A stretch of 64,000 nucleotides of DNA, from NCBI RefSeq assembly GCF_044762745.1, contig NZ_JBIWEX010000016.1, forward strand, positions 46,859-110,858. The letters run 5' to 3'. Positions 18,402 through 26,676 of this stretch are shown in pieces; within the stretch, counting starts at the first letter, position 1; every line of letters begins with the position of its first letter. Origin of the DNA: Psychrobacillus sp044762745. Its GTDB lineage: Bacteria > Bacillota > Bacilli > Bacillales_A > Planococcaceae. The notes under the pieces are model-generated. The model saw only the letters and a program-made list of their open reading frames with translations, was not told the DNA's origin and made no database searches. Both the position numbers and the translations under genes were made by a program.

Positions 18402-19619
18402 ATGAGTATTTATATGATTCGTGCTAAAAAAATCGTAACTGTAAGTCAATTTGGAACAATTAAAGATGGTGCGATGGTAATTGAAAATGGAAAAATACTG
18501 GATGTAGGAACATGGGAAAATGTTCGTAAACAACATTCGTCTATACATGCTATTGACTATACAAATTATGTAATAACTCCTTCTTTGGTTGATTGCCATA
18601 CGCATTTACTTGAATTTGCACCAACTTCTCTCTATCCAGTTACTCCCGAAACTCATTTTATAGTGGGAAAAACGATTCTTTTTCATGCTTTATCGTCTGG
18701 AATAACAGCACTTGGAGAACAAATTTGCGGTCATCCACTTTGTGATTTTACGATAGAGGATTATCGAAAAGCAATTCATGGAATGCCATTAAACGTTTCC
18801 TTTGCAACAACTAGTATATCCATTGGTTTTGACAAAATAGTCCATTTTACTTCTATTACTCAGTCTACAGCTGTCCGTAAAAAGGATTTAATTGATCCGT
18901 TCTTAGTTAAGCAAATTGCGAAAGAAAGTGATTATCCAGGTGAAAATATATTTATCAATGCAACGCCTGCAAATTTTTCAGCAAATGAAGTGCCAAATGC
19001 CGGAAAACTTATGTATTCGTTGAAGGAAATGAAACAAATTGTAGATATTTATCATCAACTAGGAAAGAAAATTGGCGTTCATGTTGCAGGTAAAGAAGGA
19101 ATAGAAATGGCATTAGAAGTTGGCGTGGATGTTTTGCATCATGCCCATGGAATTACGGATGAGCTAATAAAAAAAGCTGCTAATCTTGGTGTGCAAATTG
19201 TTGCTACTCCAATAGGAGGAACGCATTTAACACCAAACTCACCAGAAGAAGTGCTGAAATTTGTAAATGAAAACATAGCTGTTTCAATTTCCACAGATGC
19301 TTATTTACCACCATATCCAGGAGTAGCATGGTTACCATATCCAGATCAATCATTAAAAGGACCGGACCAATTAATGCTAATTGCTAATCCGTCCATGCGG
19401 CTTTTAAAGCAAAATAATTACGATGAAAATACAATTTTGGCTTTACTTACTAATAACCCAGCGGTGATACTAGGCAAAGAAAAGCAATTTGGCCGTTTAG
19501 AAAGAGGACTGGATGCAAATTTCTTAGTCGCAGAAGGTATTCCAGGTTTGGAAATAACGGAAACGGAGAAAATAAAAAAAGTTTTTTATCAAGGTAAAAT
19601 GGTAATAAATCGATTATAA
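18402..19619 (+). CDS. Metal-dependent amidohydrolase (imidazolonepropionase-like)
   Basis: This 405-residue enzyme has the amidohydrolase TIM-barrel fold with flanking beta-sandwich. Metal ligands are visible: VDCHTHL (His66, His68), KIGVHVAGK, LHHAHG and the catalytic Asp in SISTDAY. It resembles imidazolonepropionase and related cyclic-amide hydrolases, but the active-site loops differ from the true hutI in this window. The start ATG is 3 nt from the stop of the Gate-domain transporter, with only a weak GGTAGG ribosome site, suggesting coupling. Pairing with a nucleoside-type transporter points to a ureide or base-derived substrate; that is inference. Confidence 0.8.
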   Translation: MSIYMIRAKKIVTVSQFGTIKDGAMVIENGKILDVGTWENVRKQHSSIHAIDYTNYVITPSLVDCHTHLLEFAPTSLYPVTPETHFIVGKTILFHALSSGITALGEQICGHPLCDFTIEDYRKAIHGMPLNVSFATTSISIGFDKIVHFTSITQSTAVRKKDLIDPFLVKQIAKESDYPGENIFINATPANFSANEVPNAGKLMYSLKEMKQIVDIYHQLGKKIGVHVAGKEGIEMALEVGVDVLHHAHGITDELIKKAANLGVQIVATPIGGTHLTPNSPEEVLKFVNENIAVSISTDAYLPPYPGVAWLPYPDQSLKGPDQLMLIANPSMRLLKQNNYDENTILALLTNNPAVILGKEKQFGRLERGLDANFLVAEGIPGLEITETEKIKKVFYQGKMVINRL

Positions 19620-19686
19620 AATGAACAAAAAATATCCAAATCGTCAAACATAAGGTGTGACTCTTATTTATATTAAGTACTATATG

Positions 19687-20386
19687 GGAATAATGCGTCT
19701 TAAGGAAGTTACCGCTAGGATTTCCGCTGCAGGGCGGACGGTGAGCCTCCTCGGTCGCTGGCACTCCACTGCGGGGTTTCACCTGTCCTGCTTAATCCCG
19801 CAGGAGTCGCCACCTTGCGCTGCAAACAATAGGAATTTCTTGCTAATTTGGTGTCTGCAATTATCAGAGATATAAATTTATCAAGTCCACTACGCAATAT
19901 TTATCAAAGCTATTTAGAAAATGCTGCCTAAAAATAAGTGGAGCATTTTCTATCTAAAGCTCGAATCATTCAACCATTTATTGGAATAACACCTCGTAAT
20001 CATTGTCATCTCATCCCAAGTAAACTTGTTTTTTTAAGAAATAGTTGCTTTCACCAGCAATTTGGTTGCTCTCGTGCTGATTTAGTTGCTTTCCCAATAG
20101 AACTGGGTGCTTTCCATAACTGATTGATTGCTCTTAGCCATTTACTAGATATTATTTTCAAGAAATACTACATAGGATTGAATTTAAAAACAGGACTCTG
20201 ATTAGCTAGTAATTTTCGTGGATTGGAGCGGAAGGGCGGCGACTCCAGCCGGATGAGTGAGACAGATGAACCATCACAACGTACGCGAAGCGGCGGTGAT
20301 GGTTCATCGCTCACCCGGCGGAAAGCGTCTGCCCTGCAGCGGAAATCCTAAGGCTCACTTAATAATTCCTCATTACGCATTATTCC
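19687..20386. repeat. Dispersed intergenic repeat, copy 2 (700 bp, best preserved)
   Basis: This element fills the 900-nt gap between the amidohydrolase and the aeRF1-like gene. Exact 12-bp ends GGAATAATGCGT are inverted at 19687-19698 and 20375-20386. The TIRs continue imperfectly for about 60 bp and share TAGGATTTCCGCTGCAGGGC. The sequence TATG flanks both sides (19683-19686 and 20387-20390), a possible 4-bp target duplication. The right GC-rich arm holds a hairpin GATGAACCATCAC/GTGATGGTTCATC (20265-20308). A central array of TTGCT-type motifs lies at 20044, 20065, 20085, 20106 and 20127. I see no credible gene inside. Confidence 0.85.
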
Positions 20387-20533
20387 TATGTGCGCAAACT
20401 ATCCTTTTAAAGGGTATTTTTTTTGTTTCTAAAAAAATGAAGTTCAGCCTAAAACATAACACGTTTATTGCGGATTTTCTACTCGCTTGAGGGAAATGCT
20501 AAGTGTGCATAAAAAAAGGAGGTTTTAGGATAA

Positions 20534-21325
20534 ATGACGATAAATAAAGAACTTCAAGCCTTAAAAGCATATAGCTGTACAGATCGTTGTGTGCTAAGTG
20601 TCTACTTAAACACCAATCCTGCAGACCCAGATACGCTCAAAGGTGCATGGAAAATCCATTTGAAAAGCGGCTTAAAACGAATTGGTGAATATTTAGAAGC
20701 ATCCGATGATGAGCAAGAGATAAAAGCATTTGAACAAATAAAGGAAAAAATAATCAACGAAATAGAAGAGAACGCGCATGACTTGCGTAAAGGAATTGTT
20801 ATTTTTGCTACTGCAAATGAAGATTTATGGTCCGTTTACTATGTGCAGGTACCGGTTAAAACAAACTTTTACTGGGAAAACCATCCGATGACAGAACAAT
20901 TAGAGTATATGTATAAAGCATATCCAGAAGCGGGAATAATCATGCCAAGCTTTGGTGAAGTCCGTATTTTGGATACTGCCATGGGATTTGTTAGAGATGA
21001 TTTGACCTATAAATTCGATCCAGTTTCGGAAGAGTGGAGAGAAAAGACAAAAATAGATGCCAAGGGAAGACGGGCGATTGCGGACAAGAGCTCCGCATTG
21101 GAACCGGGATACAAAGTAAATGCAACTACCTTCTTCAAAGGAATGAATACAACCATCGAACAATTAAGAAAAAAACGAGGTTGGCGAGAGTTTCATGTAG
21201 CAGGAGAAGCAGAAATGGCAAAAGCATTTACAGACTGCTTAAAGGATTTGCCAGCAAGTTGCATCCATAAAAACTTAAATAACAGTAAATCGAGCGAAGT
21301 GATTCATCAAATTTTCGAGAAGTAA
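20534..21325 (+). CDS. VLRF1-type aeRF1-like release factor protein
   Basis: This 263-residue cytoplasmic protein resembles the VLRF1/acVLRF1 branch of bacterial proteins related to archaeal/eukaryotic release factor 1, which may act on ribosome-bound peptidyl-tRNA. Landmarks are CVLSVYLNTNPADP near residue 20, HDLRKGIVIFA near 85, and FHVAGEAEMAKAF near 226. It has no signal peptide or membrane segment. The ATG follows an AAAGGAGG ribosome site by about 10 nt. A hairpin follows the stop. The family assignment rests on overall pattern and is not certain. Confidence 0.6.
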   Translation: MTINKELQALKAYSCTDRCVLSVYLNTNPADPDTLKGAWKIHLKSGLKRIGEYLEASDDEQEIKAFEQIKEKIINEIEENAHDLRKGIVIFATANEDLWSVYYVQVPVKTNFYWENHPMTEQLEYMYKAYPEAGIIMPSFGEVRILDTAMGFVRDDLTYKFDPVSEEWREKTKIDAKGRRAIADKSSALEPGYKVNATTFFKGMNTTIEQLRKKRGWREFHVAGEAEMAKAFTDCLKDLPASCIHKNLNNSKSSEVIHQIFEK

Positions 21326-21334
21326 CAGAAAAAA

Positions 21335-21366
21335 ATGGAGCCAGGTAAAAAATTTACTTGGCTCCA
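21335..21366 (+). terminator. Hairpin after the aeRF1-like gene
   Basis: ATGGAGCCAGGTAAA pairs with TTTACTTGGCTCCAT. The T run is stronger on the minus strand, so termination of plus-strand transcripts may be partial. Confidence 0.6.
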
Positions 21367-21449
21367 TCTCATTAGCAAAATTCACCTTTTCTTTTTTTGC
21401 ATAAACGAATCATTTTCGCACAATCTATTTTCACAAGGAGGTGAACAAC

Positions 21450-21653
21450 ATGACTAATAGTAATCAACTTCTAGTACCAGGAGTACAACAAGCTCTTGAC
21501 CAAATGAAATACGAAATTGCACAAGAATTCGGTGTAAACCTTGGTGGAGATTCTACAGCGCGTGCTAACGGTTCCGTTGGCGGAGAAATTACTAAGCGTT
21601 TAGTAGCTCAAGCCCAAGCGCAAATGAGTGGGCAACCAAATAAACAACAATAA
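21450..21653 (+). CDS. Alpha/beta-type small acid-soluble spore protein
   Basis: This 67-residue major SASP coats and protects DNA in the spore core. Both family signatures are present: the GPR protease site region MKYEIAQEFGVNLGGD (cleavage within the EIA/EFG stretch) and the DNA-binding C-terminal part TARANGSVGGEITKRLV. A canonical AAGGAGGTG ribosome site lies 6 nt before the chosen ATG; the in-frame GTG at 21441 lies inside that site. Expression is expected from sigma-G in the forespore. It has its own strong terminator. Confidence 0.95.
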   Translation: MTNSNQLLVPGVQQALDQMKYEIAQEFGVNLGGDSTARANGSVGGEITKRLVAQAQAQMSGQPNKQQ

Positions 21654-21661
21654 CAAATTTG

Positions 21662-21690
21662 ACCGGTGGCGAAATTGCCACCGGTTTTTA
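21662..21690 (+). terminator. Terminator of the SASP gene
   Basis: ACCGGTGGC pairs with GCCACCGGT and is followed by TTTTTA. Confidence 0.9.
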
Positions 21691-21693
21691 TCA

Positions 21694-21984
21694 TTAATGA
21701 ACTGCTGCCATTATGCCTTCTTCATCATCGAGGATTAATTCGATACCTGATGAGTTAGGGTCAAGATTCAAAAATTCTTTGATTGTCAATCGCAGTGCCT
21801 CTATTAAATTTAATGTACTTAAAACTTGCTGATATCCATTAACATACGCCTCCGCTGTAAATCCAGAATCGTCATCATACATAAGTTCAACTTCGACTTC
21901 TTCTGGTAAAACATTTTTTTGGCGGGCAATATATACACAAACAGCGTTAATGATGTTTTGTTCAGGAATTATTAACTTCTCCAT
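21694..21984 (-). CDS. yxcD: YxcD-like DUF2653 family protein
   Basis: This 96-residue acidic soluble protein matches the YxcD/DUF2653 family of unknown function. It starts with EKLIIPEQNIINAVCVYIA, then VEVELMYDDDSGFTAEAYVNG, and ends with an acidic ELILDDEEGI. Its first codons overlap the last 13 nt of the upstream membrane-protein gene, so the two are translated together. A GAGGATG ribosome site lies within the upstream gene. Confidence 0.75.
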   Translation of the reverse strand: MEKLIIPEQNIINAVCVYIARQKNVLPEEVEVELMYDDDSGFTAEAYVNGYQQVLSTLNLIEALRLTIKEFLNLDPNSSGIELILDDEEGIMAAVH

Positions 21985-22418
21985 GAATTAGCATCCTCTT
22001 TTTTCTTTTCTTTAAACAGGCGGAAGATTTTACGAATAACTACTACAATTAGAATAATTGCTGCAGCGTTTATTGCAAAGCCTAAAAGAGAACCAAGCAT
22101 GCCCATATTAGCGAACATACTGCCGAATAATAATCCAGCAAGTCCACCGACAAACAGACCTTTCATGAGGCCACCAGATGTAAATCCACCTTTATTATTG
22201 GTGTTAGAAGTGGATTTGCTCGTTGCGGTTGTAGTATCTTCTTTTTTCTTTTCGATATTTGAATTGTTGTTCGTTTTATTGTTATTTGTATTGAAGCTTT
22301 TCTTGCCTGATTTATATTTTTTCGCTTCAGCTGTAATTGGATCAACGTTAAATACAAAGTTTCCAACGGATGAAAATACTAGCGTAGCTGTTAATAAAAA
22401 TATAACTATTTTTTTCAA
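21972..22418 (-). CDS. Secreted/membrane protein with Asn/Lys-rich linker, Tim44-like
   Basis: This 148-residue protein has a signal peptide (residues 1 to about 30, cleaved near ITAEA) and a low-complexity Asn/Lys/Ser/Thr region (about 35-80). It then has a Gly-rich segment with a hydrophobic helix, GGLMKGLFVGGLAGLLFG to IILIVVVIRKIFRLF, and a basic tail. Glycine-rich TM segments of this type occur at the N-terminus of Tim44-like proteins in Firmicutes, but the Tim44 domain itself is absent. It overlaps the yxcD-like gene by 13 nt and probably shares its function. Confidence 0.65.
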   Translation of the reverse strand: MKKIVIFLLTATLVFSSVGNFVFNVDPITAEAKKYKSGKKSFNTNNNKTNNNSNIEKKKEDTTTATSKSTSNTNNKGGFTSGGLMKGLFVGGLAGLLFGSMFANMGMLGSLLGFAINAAAIILIVVVIRKIFRLFKEKKKEDANSWRS

Positions 22419-22527
22419 TTTGTAACCTCCATTTGTAAGCGATATACCTTAACTTTACACTATTTACGGGACAATGAAAAGAAAGTTGCACTTTGCATGG
22501 ACTAAGCAGTGAGTCTAATAAAAAAAG

Positions 22528-22625
22528 TTATGCACAAATCTGTGTATAAACTGTTATTAACTTTATTAGTGTGCATGATAATTAACTGTTTTATCAGTTT
22601 GGGTATGTGTATAACTTTATCCACA
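22528..22625. promoter_or_regulatory. DnaA-box cluster, downstream side of sda
   Basis: Four perfect matches to TTATNCACA lie within 98 bp: 22528-22536 (plus), 22541-22549 (minus), 22606-22614 (minus) and 22617-22625 (plus). The last two form the module TGTGTATAACTTTATCCACA. No gene covers the cluster. Confidence 0.8.
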
Positions 22626-22703
22626 ATTCCACAAGGGAGGAATAATGTCGAAATATTTTGGAAGAAGAATGTGAAATACTCGTTAGATGGAAAAAAATAG
22701 AAT

Positions 22704-22744
22704 GAAAAAAGACACCCTCTAAAAAGTAACGGATGAGGGGTGTC
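22704..22744 (-). terminator. Terminator of sda
   Basis: On the minus strand GACACCCCTC pairs with GAGGGTGTC (one bulge) and is followed by TTTTTT. It lies 60 nt past the sda stop. Confidence 0.75.
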
Positions 22745-22804
22745 TGGTAGAAAGGATATAAGGATTATTTTTCTCAATAGATTGGTTAAAACTGCTAGAA
22801 GAGA

Positions 22805-22933
22805 TTATGAATAGACAATCAATGAGCGTCGGCAAATTTCGTTTTCCAAGAGTGATATAAAATCAATAGAGAGTTTCAGCTCTTTTGCTCTTTTATAAGA
22901 CTCTAATAACAATTCATCTGACATTTTACTCAT
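22805..22933 (-). CDS. sda: Sporulation inhibitor Sda
   Basis: This 42-residue protein matches Sda, the checkpoint peptide that binds the sporulation kinases KinA/KinB and blocks Spo0A phosphorylation when replication is perturbed. The pattern MSKMSDELLLESYKRA, then SIDFISLLENEICRRSL, has the expected helical-hairpin residues of the family. A strong AGGAGGTG ribosome site precedes the ATG by 8 nt. B. subtilis sda is controlled by DnaA. Here perfect DnaA boxes lie both upstream (23053-23323) and downstream (22528-22625). A terminator follows. Confidence 0.9.
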   Translation of the reverse strand: MSKMSDELLLESYKRAKELKLSIDFISLLENEICRRSLIVYS

Positions 22934-23052
22934 TCTAATAACACCTCCTGATTTTAATAAATTCCACTAAATCTTTTGAGAAAAATAAAAATGATTCATT
23001 TATTTCTATAATCTAAATTTAACAAAAAGAAAGATTAAGAACAATCGTTCTC

Positions 23053-23323
23053 TTATCCACAGATAGAAGTGGATAACCTGTTATCAATTGTTAATAAGTC
23101 TATACAAATGGTTATATAGCAGTTGGTATTTTGTGAATAACTTTATCCACAAAAATGATTATATCGAATTTTGTCGAAACATTTTTATAGAAATAGACTA
23201 GGTATTAGATTCTAAATCAATTTTATCGTGCATAACATACATTGGGCGGTACAAATATTCTTATATACATAAGTCAATCTTATATTTTTTAAAGTAAACG
23301 TATATGCGTTGGACTTATCCACA
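23053..23323. promoter_or_regulatory. DnaA-box cluster upstream of sda
   Basis: Perfect DnaA boxes lie at 23053-23061 (plus), 23132-23140 (minus), 23143-23151 (plus) and 23315-23323 (plus), with a one-mismatch box at 23069-23077 (minus). The middle pair, TGTGAATAACTTTATCCACA, repeats the module found downstream of sda with a single base change. This is the expected position for DnaA control of sda. Confidence 0.85.
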
Positions 23324-23369
23324 AGCAATTTAATATCCCGTAACTCAATGTACATTAGTTATTCTCAAT

Positions 23370-23452
23370 CCAAGCGGCTAGTAATCCACCGATAGAAATG
23401 TTGCAGCTCCAATTTTTCGTTATTTATGTCCAGTATATAAGTTCGTTGTCAT
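23370..23452 (-). pseudogene. Decayed duplicate of the 51-aa lipoprotein gene
   Basis: The ribosome site and start (AGGAGGAAATTAACATGACA) are nearly identical to those of the intact gene at 23631-23786. The codons for GAATFLS are also conserved. The copy has a stop at codon 11, a one-base shift before the GLLAA codons, and Trp where the lipobox Cys should be. It is a broken tandem paralogue. Confidence 0.75.
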
Positions 23453-23574
23453 GTTAATTTCCTCCTAATATCGTTCTTTATGCTTCTTCCTTTTTATTTC
23501 CCCGAGTTATTCTGTTTTAAACCTTTACCTCTTATTAATACTAATAGTTTTATATAAAAGTTAAAGCCAAAAAG

Positions 23575-23600
23575 AAAAACCACCTGAGTGGGTGGTTTTT
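23575..23600 (-). terminator. Terminator of the small lipoprotein gene
   Basis: AAAAACCACC pairs with GGTGGTTTTT around a 6-nt loop. T runs lie on both strands. Confidence 0.85.
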
Positions 23601-23630
23601 GCACTTTATTCTCCGTCTTTATCTTATTCG

Positions 23631-23786
23631 TTATTCTGGAATATCTTGTTCTATTTCTTCTTCGATATTGTCATCAACCTCTGATTCATCTTCACCGTCA
23701 CCACATGCTGCCAATAATCCTACTGAAAGAAATGTTGCTGCGCCGATTTTCCACCATTTGCGTTCTGCGATTGAATTCGTTGTCAT
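23631..23786 (-). CDS. Small acidic lipoprotein, 51 aa
   Basis: This short exported lipoprotein has a basic N-terminus (AERKWWK), a hydrophobic stretch and the lipobox LLAAC with Cys at residue 28. It ends in a very acidic tail (GDGEDESEVDDNIEEE). After processing the mature peptide would be about 24 residues, almost all acidic. A TTAGGAGGAAATTAAC ribosome site precedes the ATG. No family was recognised. A decayed copy lies 180 nt downstream and a terminator follows the stop. Confidence 0.8.
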   Translation of the reverse strand: MTTNSIAERKWWKIGAATFLSVGLLAACGDGEDESEVDDNIEEEIEQDIPE

Positions 23787-23872
23787 GTTAATTTCCTCCT
23801 AATTGTAGTGTTTTTGTGATACTAAATATTTACTACCCCATCTTTCTAAAGGTAAACCTTTATCTTTAGAAA

Positions 23873-25375
23873 TTATTCTTCTTTATTTTTAGTAGTTTCT
23901 TCTTTTAGATAGAAGTTTAGTTTTTCAACATCTGTATGAAAGATACGATCTTTGGTGATAGATGGGATAAATGCTCGTATATCTTGCCATTTTTTCAAAA
24001 GGGAAGGGGACATGAGTGTAACACCACGATATTCCACCGCTTGGGTTGCACATAAAGCTTCAATCGCAAGTACACTGCGTACGTTTTGAATAATTTGTGC
24101 GGCATGTCTTGCCCCAATTGTACCCATGCTGACGTGATCTTCTTGGTTTGCAGAGGAAGGGATGGAGTCAACAGAGGCAGGATGGGCAAGTGTTTTATTT
24201 TCAGACACTAAACTTGCTGCAGCGTATTGTAAGATCATAGCACCTGATTGAAGCCCAGGCTGCGGGCTTAAAAAAGGCGGGAGTCCTTCATTCAATTGAG
24301 GATTAACGAGTCTTTCAGTTCTTCTTTCGGAAACGTTCGCAAGCTCTGCAATCCCAATTTTTAAGAAGTCCATTGCAAAGGCAATCGGTTGCCCGTGGAA
24401 ATTTCCACCTGAAATAACGACTTCTCCATTCTCCACTAGTAGCGGATTATCCGTTGCAGCATTTATCTCAATTTCTAATTTTTCTTTTACATAGGTTAAT
24501 ACTTGCCAACTAGCCCCATGAATTTGCGGGATACAACGTAAAGAATAAGCATCCTGTACACGCTTCTCCCCTTGTTTAGTCACAAGCTTGCTTCCTTCGA
24601 GCCATTTTAGCATACGGTGAGCAACGGCCACTTGCTCCGAATAGCCACGAGCTTCGTGAATTGCAGGGTGGAACGCATCAGTGATACCATGTAAAGCTTC
24701 CATGGACATTGCGGCTATCCACTCGCTTTGATAGGCAAGTGTTTCTGATTCTAACCAGTTAACAACACCTTGAGCTGTCATCGCTTGGGTTCCGTTTATA
24801 AGTGCAAGACCTTCTTTTGCTTCTAGTACAATTGGTTGTAAGTTATGTTTAGCCCATACTTCATTGGAGGGAATATGCTTCTCATTGTCCATTACAAAAC
24901 CTTCACCAATGAGGACTAGTGCTAAATGAGAGAGGGGAGCTAAATCACCGGATGCACCTAGTGATCCCTGTTGTGGGATTACTGGGTGAATTCTGTTGTT
25001 CACCATATACGCGAGTCGTTCAAGTACTTCCAGCCGAATTCCCGAAAAACCCTTTAACAAAGCGTTTAATCGTAATACAATCATGGCACGAGAAACTGTT
25101 TCATCAAAAGGTGGACCAATACCACAAGCATGCGAGCGAATGAGGTGAAGTTGGAGTGTACGAACGTCACCTTCCTCAATACTTACATCGCTAAACTTTC
25201 CGAAGCCTGTGTTGATACCATATACTGTTCGTCGATCTTTTACTATTTTTTCTACTGCTGTCCTACTTTTAACAACCACTTCTATAGCGTTTTTATCAAG
25301 CTTAACTTGTTCATTATGATATAAAATGGCACGCATATCTTCGAGCGTGAGTTCGCTTCCTTTTAAACTAATCAT
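23873..25375 (-). CDS. hutH: Histidine ammonia-lyase
   Basis: This 500-residue enzyme deaminates L-histidine to urocanate and ammonia, step 1 of histidine degradation. The MIO prosthetic group forms from Ala-Ser-Gly at about 141-143 within GSLGASGDLAPLSH. Other family hallmarks are YGINTGFG near residue 52 and SGGNFHGQP. The length is typical. It is the last gene of hutU-hutI-hutH, 35 nt after hutI. No hutG or hutP gene accompanies the operon in the window. An imperfect hairpin (23847-23862) follows without a T run. Confidence 0.95.
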   Translation of the reverse strand: MISLKGSELTLEDMRAILYHNEQVKLDKNAIEVVVKSRTAVEKIVKDRRTVYGINTGFGKFSDVSIEEGDVRTLQLHLIRSHACGIGPPFDETVSRAMIVLRLNALLKGFSGIRLEVLERLAYMVNNRIHPVIPQQGSLGASGDLAPLSHLALVLIGEGFVMDNEKHIPSNEVWAKHNLQPIVLEAKEGLALINGTQAMTAQGVVNWLESETLAYQSEWIAAMSMEALHGITDAFHPAIHEARGYSEQVAVAHRMLKWLEGSKLVTKQGEKRVQDAYSLRCIPQIHGASWQVLTYVKEKLEIEINAATDNPLLVENGEVVISGGNFHGQPIAFAMDFLKIGIAELANVSERRTERLVNPQLNEGLPPFLSPQPGLQSGAMILQYAAASLVSENKTLAHPASVDSIPSSANQEDHVSMGTIGARHAAQIIQNVRSVLAIEALCATQAVEYRGVTLMSPSLLKKWQDIRAFIPSITKDRIFHTDVEKLNFYLKEETTKNKEE

Positions 25376-25410
25376 TCCTCTTCACGTTCTTTCTTTGTAG
25401 AATTTCTACT

Positions 25411-26670
25411 TCAGCCAACGACTTTCAATCCTTTTTTCCACACTGTTTTTACGTGATTCACACCAAATAAATATTGTAGTTGTTGATAACTTTGGACGTT
25501 CCAAAGAACGACATCCGCCTGTTTTCCAACTTCTAAAGAACCAACCTTATCCTCCATTTGAATTGCGCAAGCTGCATTATAAGTTGCAGCACATAGACTC
25601 TCGGCTGGAGTGAGGTGCATGGAAATGCAAGCTAAATTCATCACAAGTGGCATAGATGTAGTAGGAGAGGAGCCAGGATTGCAGTCTGTAGAAATTGCGA
25701 CTGGCACACCTGCATCAATCATTGCTCTTCCTTTAGCTGCATTTTCCCGTAAGTACAAGGCGGTAGCGGGCAATAAACAAGCAATTACCTCTTGCTTAGC
25801 CATTGCTTTTATACCATCGTCTGATGCTTTTAATAAATGCTCCGCAGAGATTGCACCGACTTTTGCTGAAAGCTCTGCTCCATGGTATGGTTCAATTTCA
25901 TCTGCATGTATTTTCGGAATAAGTCCAAAAGATTTACCGGCTTCTAATATGCGCTCGGATTGTTCTGGTGTAAAAACTCCGACTTCACAAAAAACATCAT
26001 TAAATTTCGCTAGCTTTTCTTTAGCAACAACGGGTAGCATTTCATTAATAATGAGATCTACATATTCATCTTCACGGCCTTTAAATGCTACTGGAACGGC
26101 ATGCGCTCCCATAAACGTTGGAACAATATCAATCGGGTGTTCATCTTGCAATCGTTTCATTACGAGAAGTTGTTTTAATTCTGTTTCCAAATCTAGTCCG
26201 TACCCACTTTTTCCTTCAATAGTAGTAACTCCATGAGCTAAAAAAGAATCCAGTCTATTAGAAGTTTGCCGGACCAGTTCATCTTCTGTCGCATCGCGAG
26301 TCATTTGTGTTGTCGCATGAATTCCGCCACCTGAATTCATAATTTCCATATAAGTAGCTCCTTTTAGACGCATTTCAAATTCTCGCTCACGGCTTCCACC
26401 AAATGCAACATGTGTATGAGGATCTACTAGACCAGGTGTTACGAGATAACCTGTTGCATCAATAATTTCTGCATCGATCTCACGCTGTTTATACAACGCT
26501 TCCAATTCTTCCGTAGTACCAACTGCTTGAATAATTCCGTTTTCGAGCCAAATACTTCCACCTTCAATAATCGCTAATTCACTCATTGCGTCTTTTATAC
26601 GGGGACCTTTTGCTTTGTTTGCTAACGTAACGAGTTGCGATGCGTGCTTAATCCAAACGGCTTTTACCAT
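25411..26670 (-). CDS. hutI: Imidazolonepropionase
   Basis: This 419-residue metal-dependent hydrolase opens imidazolone-5-propionate to N-formimino-glutamate, step 3 of histidine degradation. Metal motifs are visible: DPHTHVAFGG near residue 82, IHADE in the middle and ISTDCNPGSSPT near the C-terminus. It begins 6 nt after hutU with an AGGAGGAC ribosome site inside the end of hutU, so the genes are tightly linked. Confidence 0.95.
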   Translation of the reverse strand: MVKAVWIKHASQLVTLANKAKGPRIKDAMSELAIIEGGSIWLENGIIQAVGTTEELEALYKQREIDAEIIDATGYLVTPGLVDPHTHVAFGGSREREFEMRLKGATYMEIMNSGGGIHATTQMTRDATEDELVRQTSNRLDSFLAHGVTTIEGKSGYGLDLETELKQLLVMKRLQDEHPIDIVPTFMGAHAVPVAFKGREDEYVDLIINEMLPVVAKEKLAKFNDVFCEVGVFTPEQSERILEAGKSFGLIPKIHADEIEPYHGAELSAKVGAISAEHLLKASDDGIKAMAKQEVIACLLPATALYLRENAAKGRAMIDAGVPVAISTDCNPGSSPTTSMPLVMNLACISMHLTPAESLCAATYNAACAIQMEDKVGSLEVGKQADVVLWNVQSYQQLQYLFGVNHVKTVWKKGLKVVG

Positions 26671-26676
26671 TGCTGC

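Noticed and set aside
20044..20132. Possible CRISPR array
   Set aside because: The units are only about 21 bp, the repeated word is short and degenerate, there are no spacers of uniform length, and no cas genes occur.
19938..20490. Short open frames inside repeat copy 2
   Set aside because: They are not shared in frame with the other copies and have no ribosome sites.
22099..22425. Open frame antisense to the Asn-rich membrane protein gene
   Set aside because: The sense strand has a signal peptide and overlaps a conserved partner; the antisense frame is a product of low-complexity sequence.
22509..22700. Open frame across the DnaA-box cluster
   Set aside because: It has no good ribosome site and overlaps binding sites and the sda terminator.
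23588..23802. Two overlapping plus-strand frames over the small lipoprotein gene
   Set aside because: The minus-strand frame has a strong ribosome site, lipobox and terminator.
25610..26236. Long open frame antisense to hutI
   Set aside because: It lies wholly within a clear enzyme gene, has a composition mirroring the sense strand and lacks a ribosome site.
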